64,000 nucleotides of DNA from the NCBI RefSeq assembly GCF_001493375.1, contig NZ_LN929896.1, positions 462,299 to 526,298 on the forward strand. Reading direction: 5' to 3'. Numbering within the stretch: the first letter of the stretch is position 1; each line of letters begins with the position of its first letter. The position numbers were made by a program, and so were the translations under genes. A model generated the notes under the pieces. The model did no database searches. It had not been told where the DNA came from and saw only the letters and a program-made list of their open reading frames with translations. Of the stretch, positions 40,723 to 49,851 are shown one piece after another. This stretch comes from Streptomyces specialis. Its GTDB lineage: Bacteria; Actinomycetota; Actinomycetes; Streptomycetales; Streptomycetaceae.

Positions 40723-42146
40723 TCAGCCCATCTCCTCCAGCGCCTTGCCCTTCGTCTCGGGCACCCACAGCAGGATGAACGGGATCGACAGCAGGGCGAA
40801 GCAGGTGTACATCACGTACGCGCCCGAAAGGCTCCAGTCGGAGAGGGTCGGGAAGCTCTGGCTGATCGCCCAGTTGGCGATCCACTGCGCCGAGGCGGCC
40901 AGCCCGAGCGCGGCGGCGCGGATCCGGTTGGGGAACATCTCGCCGAGCAGCACCCAGACCACCACGCCCCAGGAGAGGGCGAAGAACAGCACGAAGCCGT
41001 GCGCCCCGATCAGGGCCACCGTGCCCTGCGTGTCGGGCAGCCGGATGTCGTCGCCGGTCCCCTCCTTGAAGGAGAACGCCCAGGCGGCGACGCCCAGCGA
41101 GACGGCCATGCCGGCGGAGCCGATGAGGGCCAGCGGCTTGCGGCCGATGCGGTCCACCAGCGTCATCGCGACGACGGTGCCGACGATGTTGATGATCGAC
41201 GTGGTGAACGAGTAGAAGAACGAGCCCTCGGGGTCGACACCGACCGACTGCCACAGCGAGTTGGAGTAGTAGAAGATCACGTTGATGCCGACGAGCTGCT
41301 GGAAGACCGACAGCCCGATGCCGATCCACACGATCGGCAGCAGCCCGGCGCGCCCGCCGAGCAGGTCGCGCCAGGTGGACCTGTGCTCGGTGCGGATGTG
41401 GTGCTCGATCTCGGCGATCCTGGCGTCGAGGTCGTGCCCGGCGCCTCGACGTCGGCGAGCACGCGCCGGGCGTCGTCCGGCCGGCGGCTGGTGATCAGGA
41501 ACCTCGGGGACTCGGGGATGCGCAGCGTCATCAGGCCGTAGAGCAGGGCCGGGATCGCGCCGACGCCGAGCATGACCTGCCACGCCTCCAGGCCCAGCAG
41601 GGAGCCGCGCTGGTCGTCCCCGGCGAGGTTGACCAGGCCGTAGTTGACGAGCTGCGAGACGGCGATGCCCAGCACGATGGCGGCCTGCTGGAACGAGGCG
41701 AGCCGCCCGCGGTACTCGGGCGGGGAGACCTCGGCGATGTAGGCGGGGGCGATGACCGAGGCCATGCCGATGCCGACGCCGCCCAGGGTCCGCCAGAACG
41801 CGAGGTCCCAGACGGCGAACGGCAGGGCCGAGCCGACGCTGCTGATGACGAAGATCGCCGCGGCGAGCTGCATCACCCGGATGCGGCCGAGGCGGTCGGC
41901 GAGACGGCCGGCGACGATCGCGCCCAGCGCGGCGCCGAGCAGCGCGATGGCCACGACCGTGCCGAGCTTCCCCGACGAGATGTCGAACCTGCCGCGGATT
42001 CCTTCCACCGCGCCGTTGATGACGGCGCTGTCGTAGCCGAAGAGGAAGCCTCCGAGCGCCGCGGTGGCGGCGATGAAGATCACGTAGGTGAGGTGCGGCG
42101 GGCGCTCGGCGCGCTGCGGCGGCCCGGTTCTCGCGGTGGTGTTCAC
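40723..42146 (-). CDS. glcP: Glucose permease GlcP-type MFS sugar transporter, frameshifted as given
   Basis: Sugar/proton symporter of the MFS, matching the pattern of S. coelicolor GlcP, which sits beside smc. The first part (GTG 42146 to about 41440; AGGAG six bases upstream) carries the GFLFGYDSAVINGAV helix, the GRLADRLGR loop and PESPRFL. The second part, in another frame, carries LDARIAEIEHHIR, QQLVGINVIFYYS, VDRIGRKPLALIG and PETKGKAL. The frame changes at the C-run 41437-41439 (GGG on the coding strand); one extra G would restore GHDLDARIAEIE. Both halves are otherwise undamaged, so a sequencing error is the simplest explanation, but a real frameshift would disable the main glucose transporter. 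Confidence 0.88.
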
Positions 42147-42335
42147 GGTGTACTCCTGGGTGTCCGGCGGCGTTGCCGGCCGTGCCGATTCCGCACGGTC
42201 CACTGGTGCACACCCGCGCGAGGGCCACCGATTGAACAGAAAAGCAGCCCAGGAGAGGGTATGCCTTCGCGTTTCTACGTCAAATCCCGGCCGAAAGACG
42301 TGATACGGCTCACGTGCCGGGAATGATCATTCAAG

Positions 42336-45300
42336 TTATGAAGAGAGGCGTTGGCTGATGACCTTGGATACCCCGTCTCCCTGCATGGAAACGCCGTACA
42401 GGGCGTCCGCGACCTCCATGGTCCGTTTCTGGTGCGTGATCACGATGAGCTGGGAGCTGTCCTTCAGCTCCTCCATGATCCGGATCAGCCGCTGGAGGTT
42501 GGTGTCGTCGAGGGCCGCCTCGACCTCGTCCATCACATAGAACGGGCTGGGACGCGCCTTGAAGATCGACACCAGCAGGGCCACCGCCGTCAGCGAGCGC
42601 TCGCCGCCGGAGAGCAGCGACAGGCGCTTCACCCGTTTGCCGGGCGGCCTGGCCTCCACGTCCACACCCGTGGTGAGCATGTTCGCCGGGTCCGTCAGCA
42701 GCAGCCGGCCCTCGCCTCCCGGGAAGAGCCGGGAGAAGACGCCCTCGAACTCGCGCGCCGTGTCGTGGTAGGCGGCGGTGAAGACCTGCTCGACCCGCTC
42801 GTCGACGTCCTTCACGACCTGCAGCAGGTCGGCCCGCGTCTTCTTGAGGTCCTCCAACTGCTCGCTGAGGAACTGGTGCCGCTCCTCCAGCGCCGCGAAC
42901 TCCTCCAGCGCCAGCGGATTCACCTTCCCGAGCTGCTTGTGGGCCCGCTCGGCGGCCCGCAGCCGCTTCTCCTGCTCCGCCCGGTCGAACGGGCGCGGCC
43001 GGTTCCGCGGATCGTCCGGGTCGTCCGGCAGTTCCTCACCCTCCGCCGGCGGCGCGGGCGGCACCAACTGGTCGGGGCCGTACTCGCGGACCAGGATCTC
43101 GGGCTCGACCCCCAGTTCCTCCAGCGCCCGGCTCTCCAACTGCTCGATCCGCAGCCGCTTCTCCGCGCCGAGCACCTCGCCCCGGTGGACCGAGTCGGTG
43201 AGCTTGTCCAGTTCCTCCTTCAGCTCCCGCCCGGCGTTGCGCTCGACGACGAGCGCCTGCTCCCGTTCCGCCTTGGCCCGCTCGGCCGCCTCCCGCTCCC
43301 GCAGCGCCCGGGCCAGCGACACCTCCACATGCGCCAGAAGCTGCCGCGCGCCCGAGGCGACGGCGGCGGCGACGGCGGCCTCGTGCCGCACCCGCGCGCG
43401 CCGCTGCGGGGCGCGCGCCCGCGCCTCGCGTTCCGCCCGCGCCGCCCGGTCCAGGGAGTCGGCCCGGCCCGCCAGCCCCCTGACCCGCTCCTCGTGCGTG
43501 CGGACCTGGAGCCTGGCCTCCATCTCGGTCTGCCGCGCGTTGGCCCCGTCGGCGGCCAGCCGGTCCCGCACGGTGGTGTCCGGCTCCTCGTCGCCGTCCG
43601 CGGCTTCCTCCGCGACCGCCAGCCGCTCGGCCAGCTCCTCGGCCTGCTCGACCGCGCGGGCCAGGTCCTCCCGCGCCCGCGCCACGGCGGCCTCCGCCCG
43701 CTCCGCCTCGCCGCCCGCGGCCCTGGCCTGCCCGGCGAGCCGCCCGAGGTCCTGCGCCACCCGCGACTTCTCCCGCTCCGCCGCGCTGCGCCGCCCGGCC
43801 AGCTCCTCCACCTCGGCCGCGAGCGCCCGCCGCCGCTCGGCCGCCTCCTCCTGCGCGGCGGCCAGCTCCGCGCACCGCCCGGTCAGGCGGCGCAGCGCCG
43901 CCGCCGCCTCGTCCACGGACGCCTGGACCTCCAGCAGGCTCGGCGCGCCCGCCGAGCCGCCCTGGGCGAGATCCCGGGAGAGCAGATCGCCGTCGGTGGT
44001 GACGGCGGTCAGCTCGGGCCGGGCGGCCAGCAGCTCCCGCGCGTCGTCGAGCGTGCCGACCACCACCACGTCCCGCAGCAGGCGACGCACGGCCGGCACC
44101 AGGTTCTCCGGCCCGCGCACCAGGCGCGCGGCCGGCACGGGTCTCTCCCCGGGCCCCGGCACGGCGACGGCCGGACCGGCCGGCGGGTCCTCGCCGGGCT
44201 CGGGACCCGGCCCGCCGAGCAGCAGGGCGGCGCGGCCGGCGTCGTTCTTGCGCAGCAGGCGCAGCGCCTCGACCGCCGTGGCGGGCCCGTCGACGGCGAC
44301 CGCGTCGGCGGCGGCGCCCAGCGCGGCGGCCACCGGGACCTCGAACCCCGGGGTGCCGGTCAGCAGCCCGGCGGCCGGGCCGAGCAGCCCGGTGAGCCGG
44401 TCGGCGGCGGCCAGCAGGGCGCCCGTTCCGTCCTTGCGGCGCAGGCCCAGCGCGAGCGCGTCGTGCCGGGCCGAGACGGCGGCGCGCTCCCGCTCGGCGG
44501 CGGTGGCCGCCCCGCGGGCGGCGGTCAGCGCGGTCTCGGCGGCGGCGAGGGCGGCCCGGGCCGCCTCGTGCTCCCCGGCCAGCTCGGTGTCGCCCGCGTC
44601 CAGCCCGTCGACCTCGGCCCGCAGCGTCTCGTACTCCGCCCGCGCCGCCTCGGCCCGCCCGCGCGCCTCGTCCCGGGAGGCGGCCAGCCGGGCGATCTGC
44701 GACTGGGCCGCCGCCGCGCGGCTGCGGGCCGCGGTGGCCAGGCCGTGCAGGCGGGCCGGTCCCTCTCGGCGGTCCGCGATGGCGCGGGCGGCGTCCTTCA
44801 GCCGCCGTTCCTCCTCGGCCAGGCCGCGTTCGAGCGCGGCGCGGTGCTCGACGGTGTCCTCCAGCGCCCGGCCGGCCGCCTCCAGGGCGGCGGTCAGCTC
44901 CGCCTCCTGCTCGCGGATCCGGGCGGCCTCCCGTTCCATGTCCTCCGGATCGCGCCCCCGCCGCTCCTCGGGAGCCCGGTCGCGGGAGCTGGTGACCCGG
45001 GCGTCGGCGAGGCTGACGGTGCCGCGCACCCGCTCGGCGAGCTGCGACAGCTCGTACCAGGTGGTCTGGGCGCGCTGGACGCGGGGGGTGAGGGTGCGCA
45101 CCTCCCGCTCGAGCTCCGCCTCGCGGCGCAGGGCCTCCCGCAGGCGCTCCTCGGCGGCCTCCTTGCGCTCCTTCAGGGCGGCCTCGTCCGCGATCTCGGC
45201 GCGCAGCGCGGCGCGCAGCGCGACCAGGTCGTCGGCGAGCAGCCGGAGGCGGGCGTCGCGGAGATCGGCCTGGATGACGGCGGCCCGCCGCGCGACGGCC

Positions 45301-45926
45301 GCCTGCCGCCCCAGCGGCTTGAGCTGGCGGCGCAGTTCGTCGGTGAGGTCCTGGACGCGCGCCAGGTTGGCCTGCATGGCGTCGAGCTTCCGCAGCGCCT
45401 TCTCCTTGCGCTTGCGGTGCTTGAGCACGCCGGCGGCCTCCTCGATGAACGCGCGGCGTCCCGTGGGGTCGGCGTGGAGGACCGAGTCGAGCTGCCCCTG
45501 GCCGACGATCACGTGCATCTCGCGGCCGATGCCGGAGTCGGACAGCAGCTCCTGGACGTCGAGCAGACGGCAGGTGTCGCCGTTGATCTGGTACTCGCTG
45601 CCGCCGTTGCGGAACATGGTCCGCGTGATGGTGACTTCGGCGTACTCGATCGGGAGGGCGCCGTCGGAGTTGTCGATGGTGAGCGACACCTCGGCGCGGC
45701 CGAGCGGGGGACGGCCGGTGGTCCCGGCGAAGATGACGTCCTCCATCTTGCCGCCGCGCAGCGACTTGGCGCCCTGCTCCCCCATGACCCACGAAAGGGC
45801 GTCCACCACATTGGATTTGCCCGACCCGTTGGGACCGACGACGCACGTGATACCGGGTTCGAAGCGGAGCGTGGTGGCCGAGGCGAAGGACTTGAACCCG
45901 CGCAGGGTCAGGCTCTTGAGGTGCAC
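42336..45926 (-). CDS. smc: Chromosome segregation protein SMC (1196 aa)
   Basis: Condensin core ATPase. Walker A GPNGSGKS is at 31-38, the N-terminal coil runs to about residue 500, the Gly-rich hinge lies at about 500-660, and the second coil leads to the C-terminal ATPase half with signature LSLLSGGERSLTA and Walker B FYVMDEVEAALDD. The start is GTG (GTGCACCTCAAG). The complementary strand is open for over 1200 codons in two frames, purely from codon bias. ScpA and ScpB partners are not in this window. It follows acyP and a small coiled-coil gene in the usual streptomycete order and precedes glcP by 190 bases. Confidence 0.96.
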   Translation of the reverse strand: MHLKSLTLRGFKSFASATTLRFEPGITCVVGPNGSGKSNVVDALSWVMGEQGAKSLRGGKMEDVIFAGTTGRPPLGRAEVSLTIDNSDGALPIEYAEVTITRTMFRNGGSEYQINGDTCRLLDVQELLSDSGIGREMHVIVGQGQLDSVLHADPTGRRAFIEEAAGVLKHRKRKEKALRKLDAMQANLARVQDLTDELRRQLKPLGRQAAVARRAAVIQADLRDARLRLLADDLVALRAALRAEIADEAALKERKEAAEERLREALRREAELEREVRTLTPRVQRAQTTWYELSQLAERVRGTVSLADARVTSSRDRAPEERRGRDPEDMEREAARIREQEAELTAALEAAGRALEDTVEHRAALERGLAEEERRLKDAARAIADRREGPARLHGLATAARSRAAAAQSQIARLAASRDEARGRAEAARAEYETLRAEVDGLDAGDTELAGEHEAARAALAAAETALTAARGAATAAERERAAVSARHDALALGLRRKDGTGALLAAADRLTGLLGPAAGLLTGTPGFEVPVAAALGAAADAVAVDGPATAVEALRLLRKNDAGRAALLLGGPGPEPGEDPPAGPAVAVPGPGERPVPAARLVRGPENLVPAVRRLLRDVVVVGTLDDARELLAARPELTAVTTDGDLLSRDLAQGGSAGAPSLLEVQASVDEAAAALRRLTGRCAELAAAQEEAAERRRALAAEVEELAGRRSAAEREKSRVAQDLGRLAGQARAAGGEAERAEAAVARAREDLARAVEQAEELAERLAVAEEAADGDEEPDTTVRDRLAADGANARQTEMEARLQVRTHEERVRGLAGRADSLDRAARAEREARARAPQRRARVRHEAAVAAAVASGARQLLAHVEVSLARALREREAAERAKAEREQALVVERNAGRELKEELDKLTDSVHRGEVLGAEKRLRIEQLESRALEELGVEPEILVREYGPDQLVPPAPPAEGEELPDDPDDPRNRPRPFDRAEQEKRLRAAERAHKQLGKVNPLALEEFAALEERHQFLSEQLEDLKKTRADLLQVVKDVDERVEQVFTAAYHDTAREFEGVFSRLFPGGEGRLLLTDPANMLTTGVDVEARPPGKRVKRLSLLSGGERSLTAVALLVSIFKARPSPFYVMDEVEAALDDTNLQRLIRIMEELKDSSQLIVITHQKRTMEVADALYGVSMQGDGVSKVISQRLSS

Positions 45927-46039
45927 GCCGAGGGACTTTACCTGTCAGTCTTCCGGGATTCGCCGTTTCGACGCCGAGGATGCAGGGCACATCAGTGAAT
46001 GAGTCAAGCCGGCGGGGCCAGGGGACCCGCACATGACGA

Positions 46040-46059
46040 AGGGACGCCGAAGCGTCCCT
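46040..46059. terminator. Hairpin terminator downstream of the small coiled-coil gene
   Basis: AGGGACGC (46040-46047) and GCGTCCCT (46052-46059) are exact complements around a CGAA loop, 55 bases beyond the stop of the gene at 46114-46320 and 114 bases before the smc start. It probably separates the two transcription units. Confidence 0.7.
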
Positions 46060-46113
46060 CGCATTAACTACTTCCGCAAGCGGATGCCCTCGCGGTCTGC
46101 CTCTCCTTTGAGG

Positions 46114-46320
46114 TCAGGTCAGGGCGGGCTCCGCCTTGTGCACGTCGATGCTGTCGAGCACCGAGTCGCCGTGCCGGGCGGCGGCGGCGAGCGCGTCGTT
46201 CTCCGCCTGGACCCGGAGAAGCTGCGTCTCCAGGTCCTGTACGCGCTGCTGAAGCCGTCGCATCTCGGCGAGCACTCGGGGGTCGAAGCCGCCGACGTGA
46301 CCAAGAAGCGCCTTTGCCAT
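46114..46320 (-). CDS. Small coiled-coil protein, conserved in Streptomyces (68 aa)
   Basis: After MAKALLGHVGG the protein is a single amphipathic helix (about 12-45, RVLAEMRRLQQRVQDLETQLLRVQAENDALA) with leucine heptads, ending in an acidic tail. GGAGG lies about ten bases before the ATG. It is found next to smc in streptomycetes as I recall. The coiled coil suggests dimerisation or binding to another coiled-coil protein; a link to Smc is only positional. Function unknown. Confidence 0.75.
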   Translation of the reverse strand: MAKALLGHVGGFDPRVLAEMRRLQQRVQDLETQLLRVQAENDALAAAARHGDSVLDSIDVHKAEPALT

Positions 46321-46655
46321 GATGGATGGTCCTCCACACTGAGTGACCGACCGAAGCCGTTGGTGGGTCATGAGGTGTATGAATCCGCGCGATGGGCTCG
46401 GCTGTGTGCTCCAGGGGTCACAAAGCTGAGGTGCGCGGGACTTTCAGCGTCTCACCAAAAAGTGGGACGGTCAACACGATCACACCGCGTATCACCCGGG
46501 TGCCACGGCCTCGGGATGCCCGCACGAGGGAGGAAGAAACACTCGTCGGCGGGTCGGGCGGCTCCGCCGGGCGGCGGTGGTGGCGGCAGCCTCGCACGTG
46601 GGAGCGGGGTTGGCAAGCAGTTTCCGGAACTTTCCCGGAGCCGCCGGGGCGTCGC
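46321..46655. promoter_or_regulatory. Intergenic region between acyP and the coiled-coil gene, 335 bp
   Basis: A TTGACC on the minus strand (46469-46474) is a possible -35 element for the coiled-coil gene, but no good -10 follows. The part nearer acyP is GC-rich with short dyads. An open plus-strand frame across this region has atypical composition and no ribosome site, and I do not regard it as a gene. Confidence 0.35.
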
Positions 46656-46967
46656 TCAGCGGACCGCGAAACCCTCGTAGCCGCCGCGCGGTGTGTCCCA
46701 AATCTCGGTGACACCGGTCACCCGCCCGGGCGTGTCGTCACTCCGCAACCACTCCAGCAGCAGCCGGCAGCGCTCCGCGTCGCCCTCCGCGACGACCTGC
46801 ACCCGGCCGTCGGCCAGGTTCAGCGCGAAGCCGCGCAGCCCACCGATGGCGAGGGCGCGGGCCCTCGTGTGCCACCGGAAGCCCACGCCCTGCACCCGGC
46901 CCCGCACCCAGGCGGTGAGCCGGACGGGCCCGGATTCCTCGCCGGGAAGCGGAGACGGTCCGTTCAT
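46656..46967 (-). CDS. acyP: Acylphosphatase (103 aa)
   Basis: Small ferredoxin-like hydrolase of carboxyl phosphates. The signature VRGRVQGVGFRWHTR holds the catalytic Arg, and GFALNLADGRVQVVAEG the catalytic Asn. The start at 46967 (MNGPSPLPGEE) is the likeliest; the frame extends to 47012. It is divergent from the CAP-domain gene and lies 335 bases upstream of the coiled-coil gene. Physiological role is unclear in bacteria. Confidence 0.93.
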   Translation of the reverse strand: MNGPSPLPGEESGPVRLTAWVRGRVQGVGFRWHTRARALAIGGLRGFALNLADGRVQVVAEGDAERCRLLLEWLRSDDTPGRVTGVTEIWDTPRGGYEGFAVR

Positions 46968-47098
46968 GTGACGCACGTTATCCCCTCGAAACAGAGCGAG
47001 GCACTGGCGCAAATGTCGACATCGCGTACAGTCACGCGGTAAAGAATCACCTGTTCGGGTGATTTGTGATCATCCAGTCGACGAGGAAGGTGCTGCGG

Positions 47099-48010
47099 AT
47101 GGGACGCCATCGCCGTCGCGGGGGGCGTGCGCGGGCCGGGCTGATCGGTGCCTCCACGGCACTCGCCGTGGGCGCGGTGGCCGTGACCACGGGCCTGCTC
47201 CCCGGGCTCGGGGACGACCCCGCGCTCAGCGACTCCGACGGGCCGCGTGCCCTCGGGCACGGCTCCTCCGGCAGTCCCGTGCCCACGCCCACCCCGACAC
47301 CCGAGCGCGACAGCGCCCCCGAGCCGGCGGGCGGGGCGTCGTCCGAACCGGCCGACGAGGAGTCGTCGCCCGCCCCGGAGCCGGACGCCGCGCCGTCGCC
47401 CTCACCCTCGCCGGAGGCACGGGGCTCGGAGGAAGCCGGGGAGTCCGGGGCCGCCTCCCGGTCCCCGTCACGCCCCGAGCCCGAGCCTGAAGCGGAGGCC
47501 GAACCCGAGGCCGGGCCCGAGACCGAGGCGGAGGAGCCTTCGCCCGCGCCGTCGAGCGAGACGCCGGAGGCCGAGCCGGAGCCGGAACCCGGGAGCCCGT
47601 CGCCCGGCGACCCCGGCTCCCCGGACACGGACCCCGAGCCGGCCGCCGAAGCGGTCCTGGCCCTGGTCAACGAGGAACGCGCCATCGCCGGCTGCCGGCC
47701 GCTGACGGAGGACCCCGAGCTGACCGCGCTCGCCTCCGCCTTCAGCGTGGACATGGCCGCGCGGGACTACTTCGGACACACCGACCCCGACGGCCGCACC
47801 CCGTGGGACCGCGCCGCGGCGGCGGGCGTGACCGGTCTGGGCGGCGAGAACATCGCGCGGGGCCAGGCGGACCCCGAAGCGGTGATGGACGCCTGGATGA
47901 GCAGCGACGGCCACCGGGCCAACATCCTGAACTGCGCCTTCACCACCATCGGCATCGGCGTCCACGTCGGGGCCGGCGGCCCCTGGTGGACGCAGGAGTT
48001 CGGCTTCTGA
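47099..48010 (+). CDS. Secreted or membrane-anchored CAP/SCP-domain protein with Pro/Glu/Ser-rich linker (303 aa)
   Basis: A basic N-terminus and one hydrophobic segment (about 17-40, ARAGLIGASTALAVGAVAVTTG) act as signal or anchor. Residues about 50-185 are a low-complexity linker of Pro, Glu, Ser and Ala. The C-terminal 120 residues form a CAP domain: AVLALVNEERAIAGCRPL, FGHTDPDGRTPWDRAAAAG, GENIARGQADPEAVMDAWMSSDGHRANIL and GGPWWTQEFGF. GGAAGG lies upstream of the ATG; an earlier in-frame GTG exists at 47066. A dyad AATCACC/GGTGATT (47045-47064) lies in the promoter region. It likely acts at the cell surface; the ligand is unknown. Confidence 0.88.
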   Translation: MGRHRRRGGRARAGLIGASTALAVGAVAVTTGLLPGLGDDPALSDSDGPRALGHGSSGSPVPTPTPTPERDSAPEPAGGASSEPADEESSPAPEPDAAPSPSPSPEARGSEEAGESGAASRSPSRPEPEPEAEAEPEAGPETEAEEPSPAPSSETPEAEPEPEPGSPSPGDPGSPDTDPEPAAEAVLALVNEERAIAGCRPLTEDPELTALASAFSVDMAARDYFGHTDPDGRTPWDRAAAAGVTGLGGENIARGQADPEAVMDAWMSSDGHRANILNCAFTTIGIGVHVGAGGPWWTQEFGF

Positions 48011-48029
48011 CCGACGGCGGCGCGGCAGG

Positions 48030-48890
48030 TCAGGGGCGGGGCAGCCTCGGGGGCCGCTGACAGCGCGGGCAGAAGTAACTCGACCGGTTCATCCAGGGGC
48101 GCCTGCGGACCGGCGTCGCGCAGCGGCGGCAGGGCAGCCCCTCGCGGCCGTACACGTCGAGCGAACGGTCGAAGTAGCCGGACTGGCCGTTGACGTTCAC
48201 GTACAGGCTGTCGAAGCTCGTGCCGCCGACCGCCAGGGCCGCCGTCATCACCTCGCGGACATGGGTCACCAGCTCGGCGGTCACCGGCCGGGTGAGGCCC
48301 GAGGTCGGGCGGTCGTAGTGCAGCCGGGTGCGCCACAGCGCCTCGTCGGCGTAGATGTTCCCGACGCCGCTGATCAGCGACTGGTCGAGCAGGGCCCGTT
48401 TGATCGTCGTCCGGCGGCGGCGCAGGGCCGTGTGGAAGGCGTCCTCGTCGAACTCGGGGTCCATCGGGTCGCGCGCGATGTGCCCTATCACGTCGGGCAC
48501 CCCGTTCGCCGTGACCGGGTGGAGGGAGAGCCCGCCGAAGGTCCGCTGGTCCACGAAGCGCAGCTCACCGCCGGCCGGGTCGGTGAACATGATCCGGATG
48601 CGCAGGTGCTTCTCGTCCGGGGCTCGGTCCGGCTGGACGAGAAGCTGCCCGCTCATGCCCAGGTGGGCGAGCAGCGCGAAGTCGGTGCCCAGCGGCAGCC
48701 ACAGGTACTTGCCCCGGCGGCGCGCGTCGGCCACCCGGGCGCCCCGGAGCCGGTCGGTGAAGTCCTCCGCCCCGGCCGGGTGGCGGCGGACGGCGCGCGG
48801 ATGCAGCACCTCGGCCGCGGTGATGGTGCGACCGCTGACCCAGCGGTCGAGGCCGCGCCGGACGACCTCCACCTCCGGCAGCTCAGGCAA
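48030..48890 (-). CDS. mutM: Formamidopyrimidine-DNA glycosylase MutM/Fpg (286 aa)
   Basis: Base-excision repair glycosylase/lyase for 8-oxoguanine. The catalytic Pro2-Glu3 follow the start (PELPEVEVVRRGL), so the start must be the TTG at 48890, preceded by GGAGC. Other features: HLGMSGQL, the lesion-recognition RTFGGL region, QSLISGVGNIYADEALW (helix-two-turn-helix) and the C4 zinc finger CRRCATPV...CPRC at the end. It overlaps the rnc stop by eight bases, the conserved rpmF-rnc-mutM order. Confidence 0.95.
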   Translation of the reverse strand: MPELPEVEVVRRGLDRWVSGRTITAAEVLHPRAVRRHPAGAEDFTDRLRGARVADARRRGKYLWLPLGTDFALLAHLGMSGQLLVQPDRAPDEKHLRIRIMFTDPAGGELRFVDQRTFGGLSLHPVTANGVPDVIGHIARDPMDPEFDEDAFHTALRRRRTTIKRALLDQSLISGVGNIYADEALWRTRLHYDRPTSGLTRPVTAELVTHVREVMTAALAVGGTSFDSLYVNVNGQSGYFDRSLDVYGREGLPCRRCATPVRRRPWMNRSSYFCPRCQRPPRLPRP

Positions 48891-49668
48891 CGGGCGCTCC
48901 CCCGGCCGTCGTCGTGCCGTCGCGGCCGTCGATGGCGCCGCGGATGGCGCGCCAGGCCGTCTCGGCGGCCTGCTGCTCCGCTTCCTTCTTGCTGCGGCCG
49001 GTACCGGTGCCGTAGGTCTCCCCGCCGACACGGGCGGCGGCGGTGAAGGTCTTCTCGTGGTCGGGGCCGCTCTCGGTGATCACGTACTCGGGCACGCCGA
49101 GGCCCTCGGCGGCGCTGAGCTCCTGGAGGCTGGTCTTCCAGTCGAGACCCGCCCCCAGATTCGAGGAGCGCTCGATCACCGGGTCGAAGAGCCGGTGCAC
49201 CAGTTCGTCCGCCGCGTCCAGACCCTGGTCGAGGTAGACGGCGCCGATCACGGCCTCCAGGGTGTCGGCGAGGATCGACGCCTTGTTCCGGCCGCCGGTG
49301 CCCTCCTCGCCCCGCCCGAGCCGGACGAACGCGCCCAGGTCGAGCCCGCGCGCCACCTCGGCCAGTGCCCTGGCCTGGACAACCGCCGCCCGCAGCTTGG
49401 CGAGCTGGCCCTCGGCCAGGTCCGGGTGCCTGCGATACAGGGTGTCGGTGACGACCAGTCCGAGCACGGAGTCCCCGAGGAACTCCAGCCGCTCGTTGGT
49501 GGGCAGTCCGCCGTTTTCGTACGCGTAGCTGCGGTGGGTCAGCGCACGCACCAGAAGGGCGGGCTCGAGCCGGTAGCCGAGCCGCCCTTCCAGAATCGCG
49601 AGGGACGAGGCTGTGTCCTCCGACGCCTGGGGCTGCGACCTCCTGGCGTGTGGCATGGAGCCTGTCAC
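48883..49668 (-). CDS. rnc: Ribonuclease III (261 aa)
   Basis: Double-strand-specific endoribonuclease; its S. coelicolor orthologue AbsB is a global regulator of antibiotic synthesis. The RNase III signature NERLEFLGDS is at 58-67, the second acidic cluster is in ILADTLEAVIGAVYLDQG, and the dsRNA-binding domain (KTSLQELSAAEGLG to SKKEAEQQAAETAW) is complete. A GTG at 49668 and an ATG at 49656 are both possible. It lies seven bases after rpmF, so it is probably cotranscribed with it. Confidence 0.95.
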   Translation of the reverse strand: MTGSMPHARRSQPQASEDTASSLAILEGRLGYRLEPALLVRALTHRSYAYENGGLPTNERLEFLGDSVLGLVVTDTLYRRHPDLAEGQLAKLRAAVVQARALAEVARGLDLGAFVRLGRGEEGTGGRNKASILADTLEAVIGAVYLDQGLDAADELVHRLFDPVIERSSNLGAGLDWKTSLQELSAAEGLGVPEYVITESGPDHEKTFTAAARVGGETYGTGTGRSKKEAEQQAAETAWRAIRGAIDGRDGTTTAGGAPVA

Positions 49669-49675
49669 CCGCCGA

Positions 49676-49849
49676 TCAGACCTCGAGGACCTGACGGCGG
49701 TTGTACGTGCCGCAGTTGCCGCACGCGGTGTGCTGCAGCCTCGGCTCCTGGCAACGCTCGCAACGCACCAGGCTCGGGGCCGCAGCCTTCCACTGCGACC
49801 GGCGGTGGCGCGTGTTGCTGCGCGACATCTTCCGCTTCGGAACAGCCAC
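49676..49849 (-). CDS. rpmF: Ribosomal protein L32, zinc-binding form (57 aa)
   Basis: Starts AVPKRKMSRSNTRHRRSQWK. The zinc ribbon has C30, C33, C43 and C46, so this is the zinc-containing (C+) form. The GTG at 49849 has AGGAG eight bases upstream. It sits between the DUF177 (YceD) coding region and rnc, the standard yceD-rpmF pairing. Confidence 0.96.
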   Translation of the reverse strand: MAVPKRKMSRSNTRHRRSQWKAAAPSLVRCERCQEPRLQHTACGNCGTYNRRQVLEV

Positions 49850-49851
49850 GG

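Noticed and set aside
41277..42203. Programmed ribosomal frameshift in glcP
   Set aside because: No slippery heptamer or downstream structure is apparent and homologues are read in one frame; an indel in a G run is simpler.
42351..45998. Long antisense frames (over 1000 codons) opposite smc
   Set aside because: High third-position GC keeps antisense frames open; composition is Arg/Pro/Gly biased and no ribosome site or family motif is present.
46392..47042. Plus-strand frame of 216 codons opposite acyP
   Set aside because: It overlaps acyP antisense, has no ribosome site and no recognisable features.
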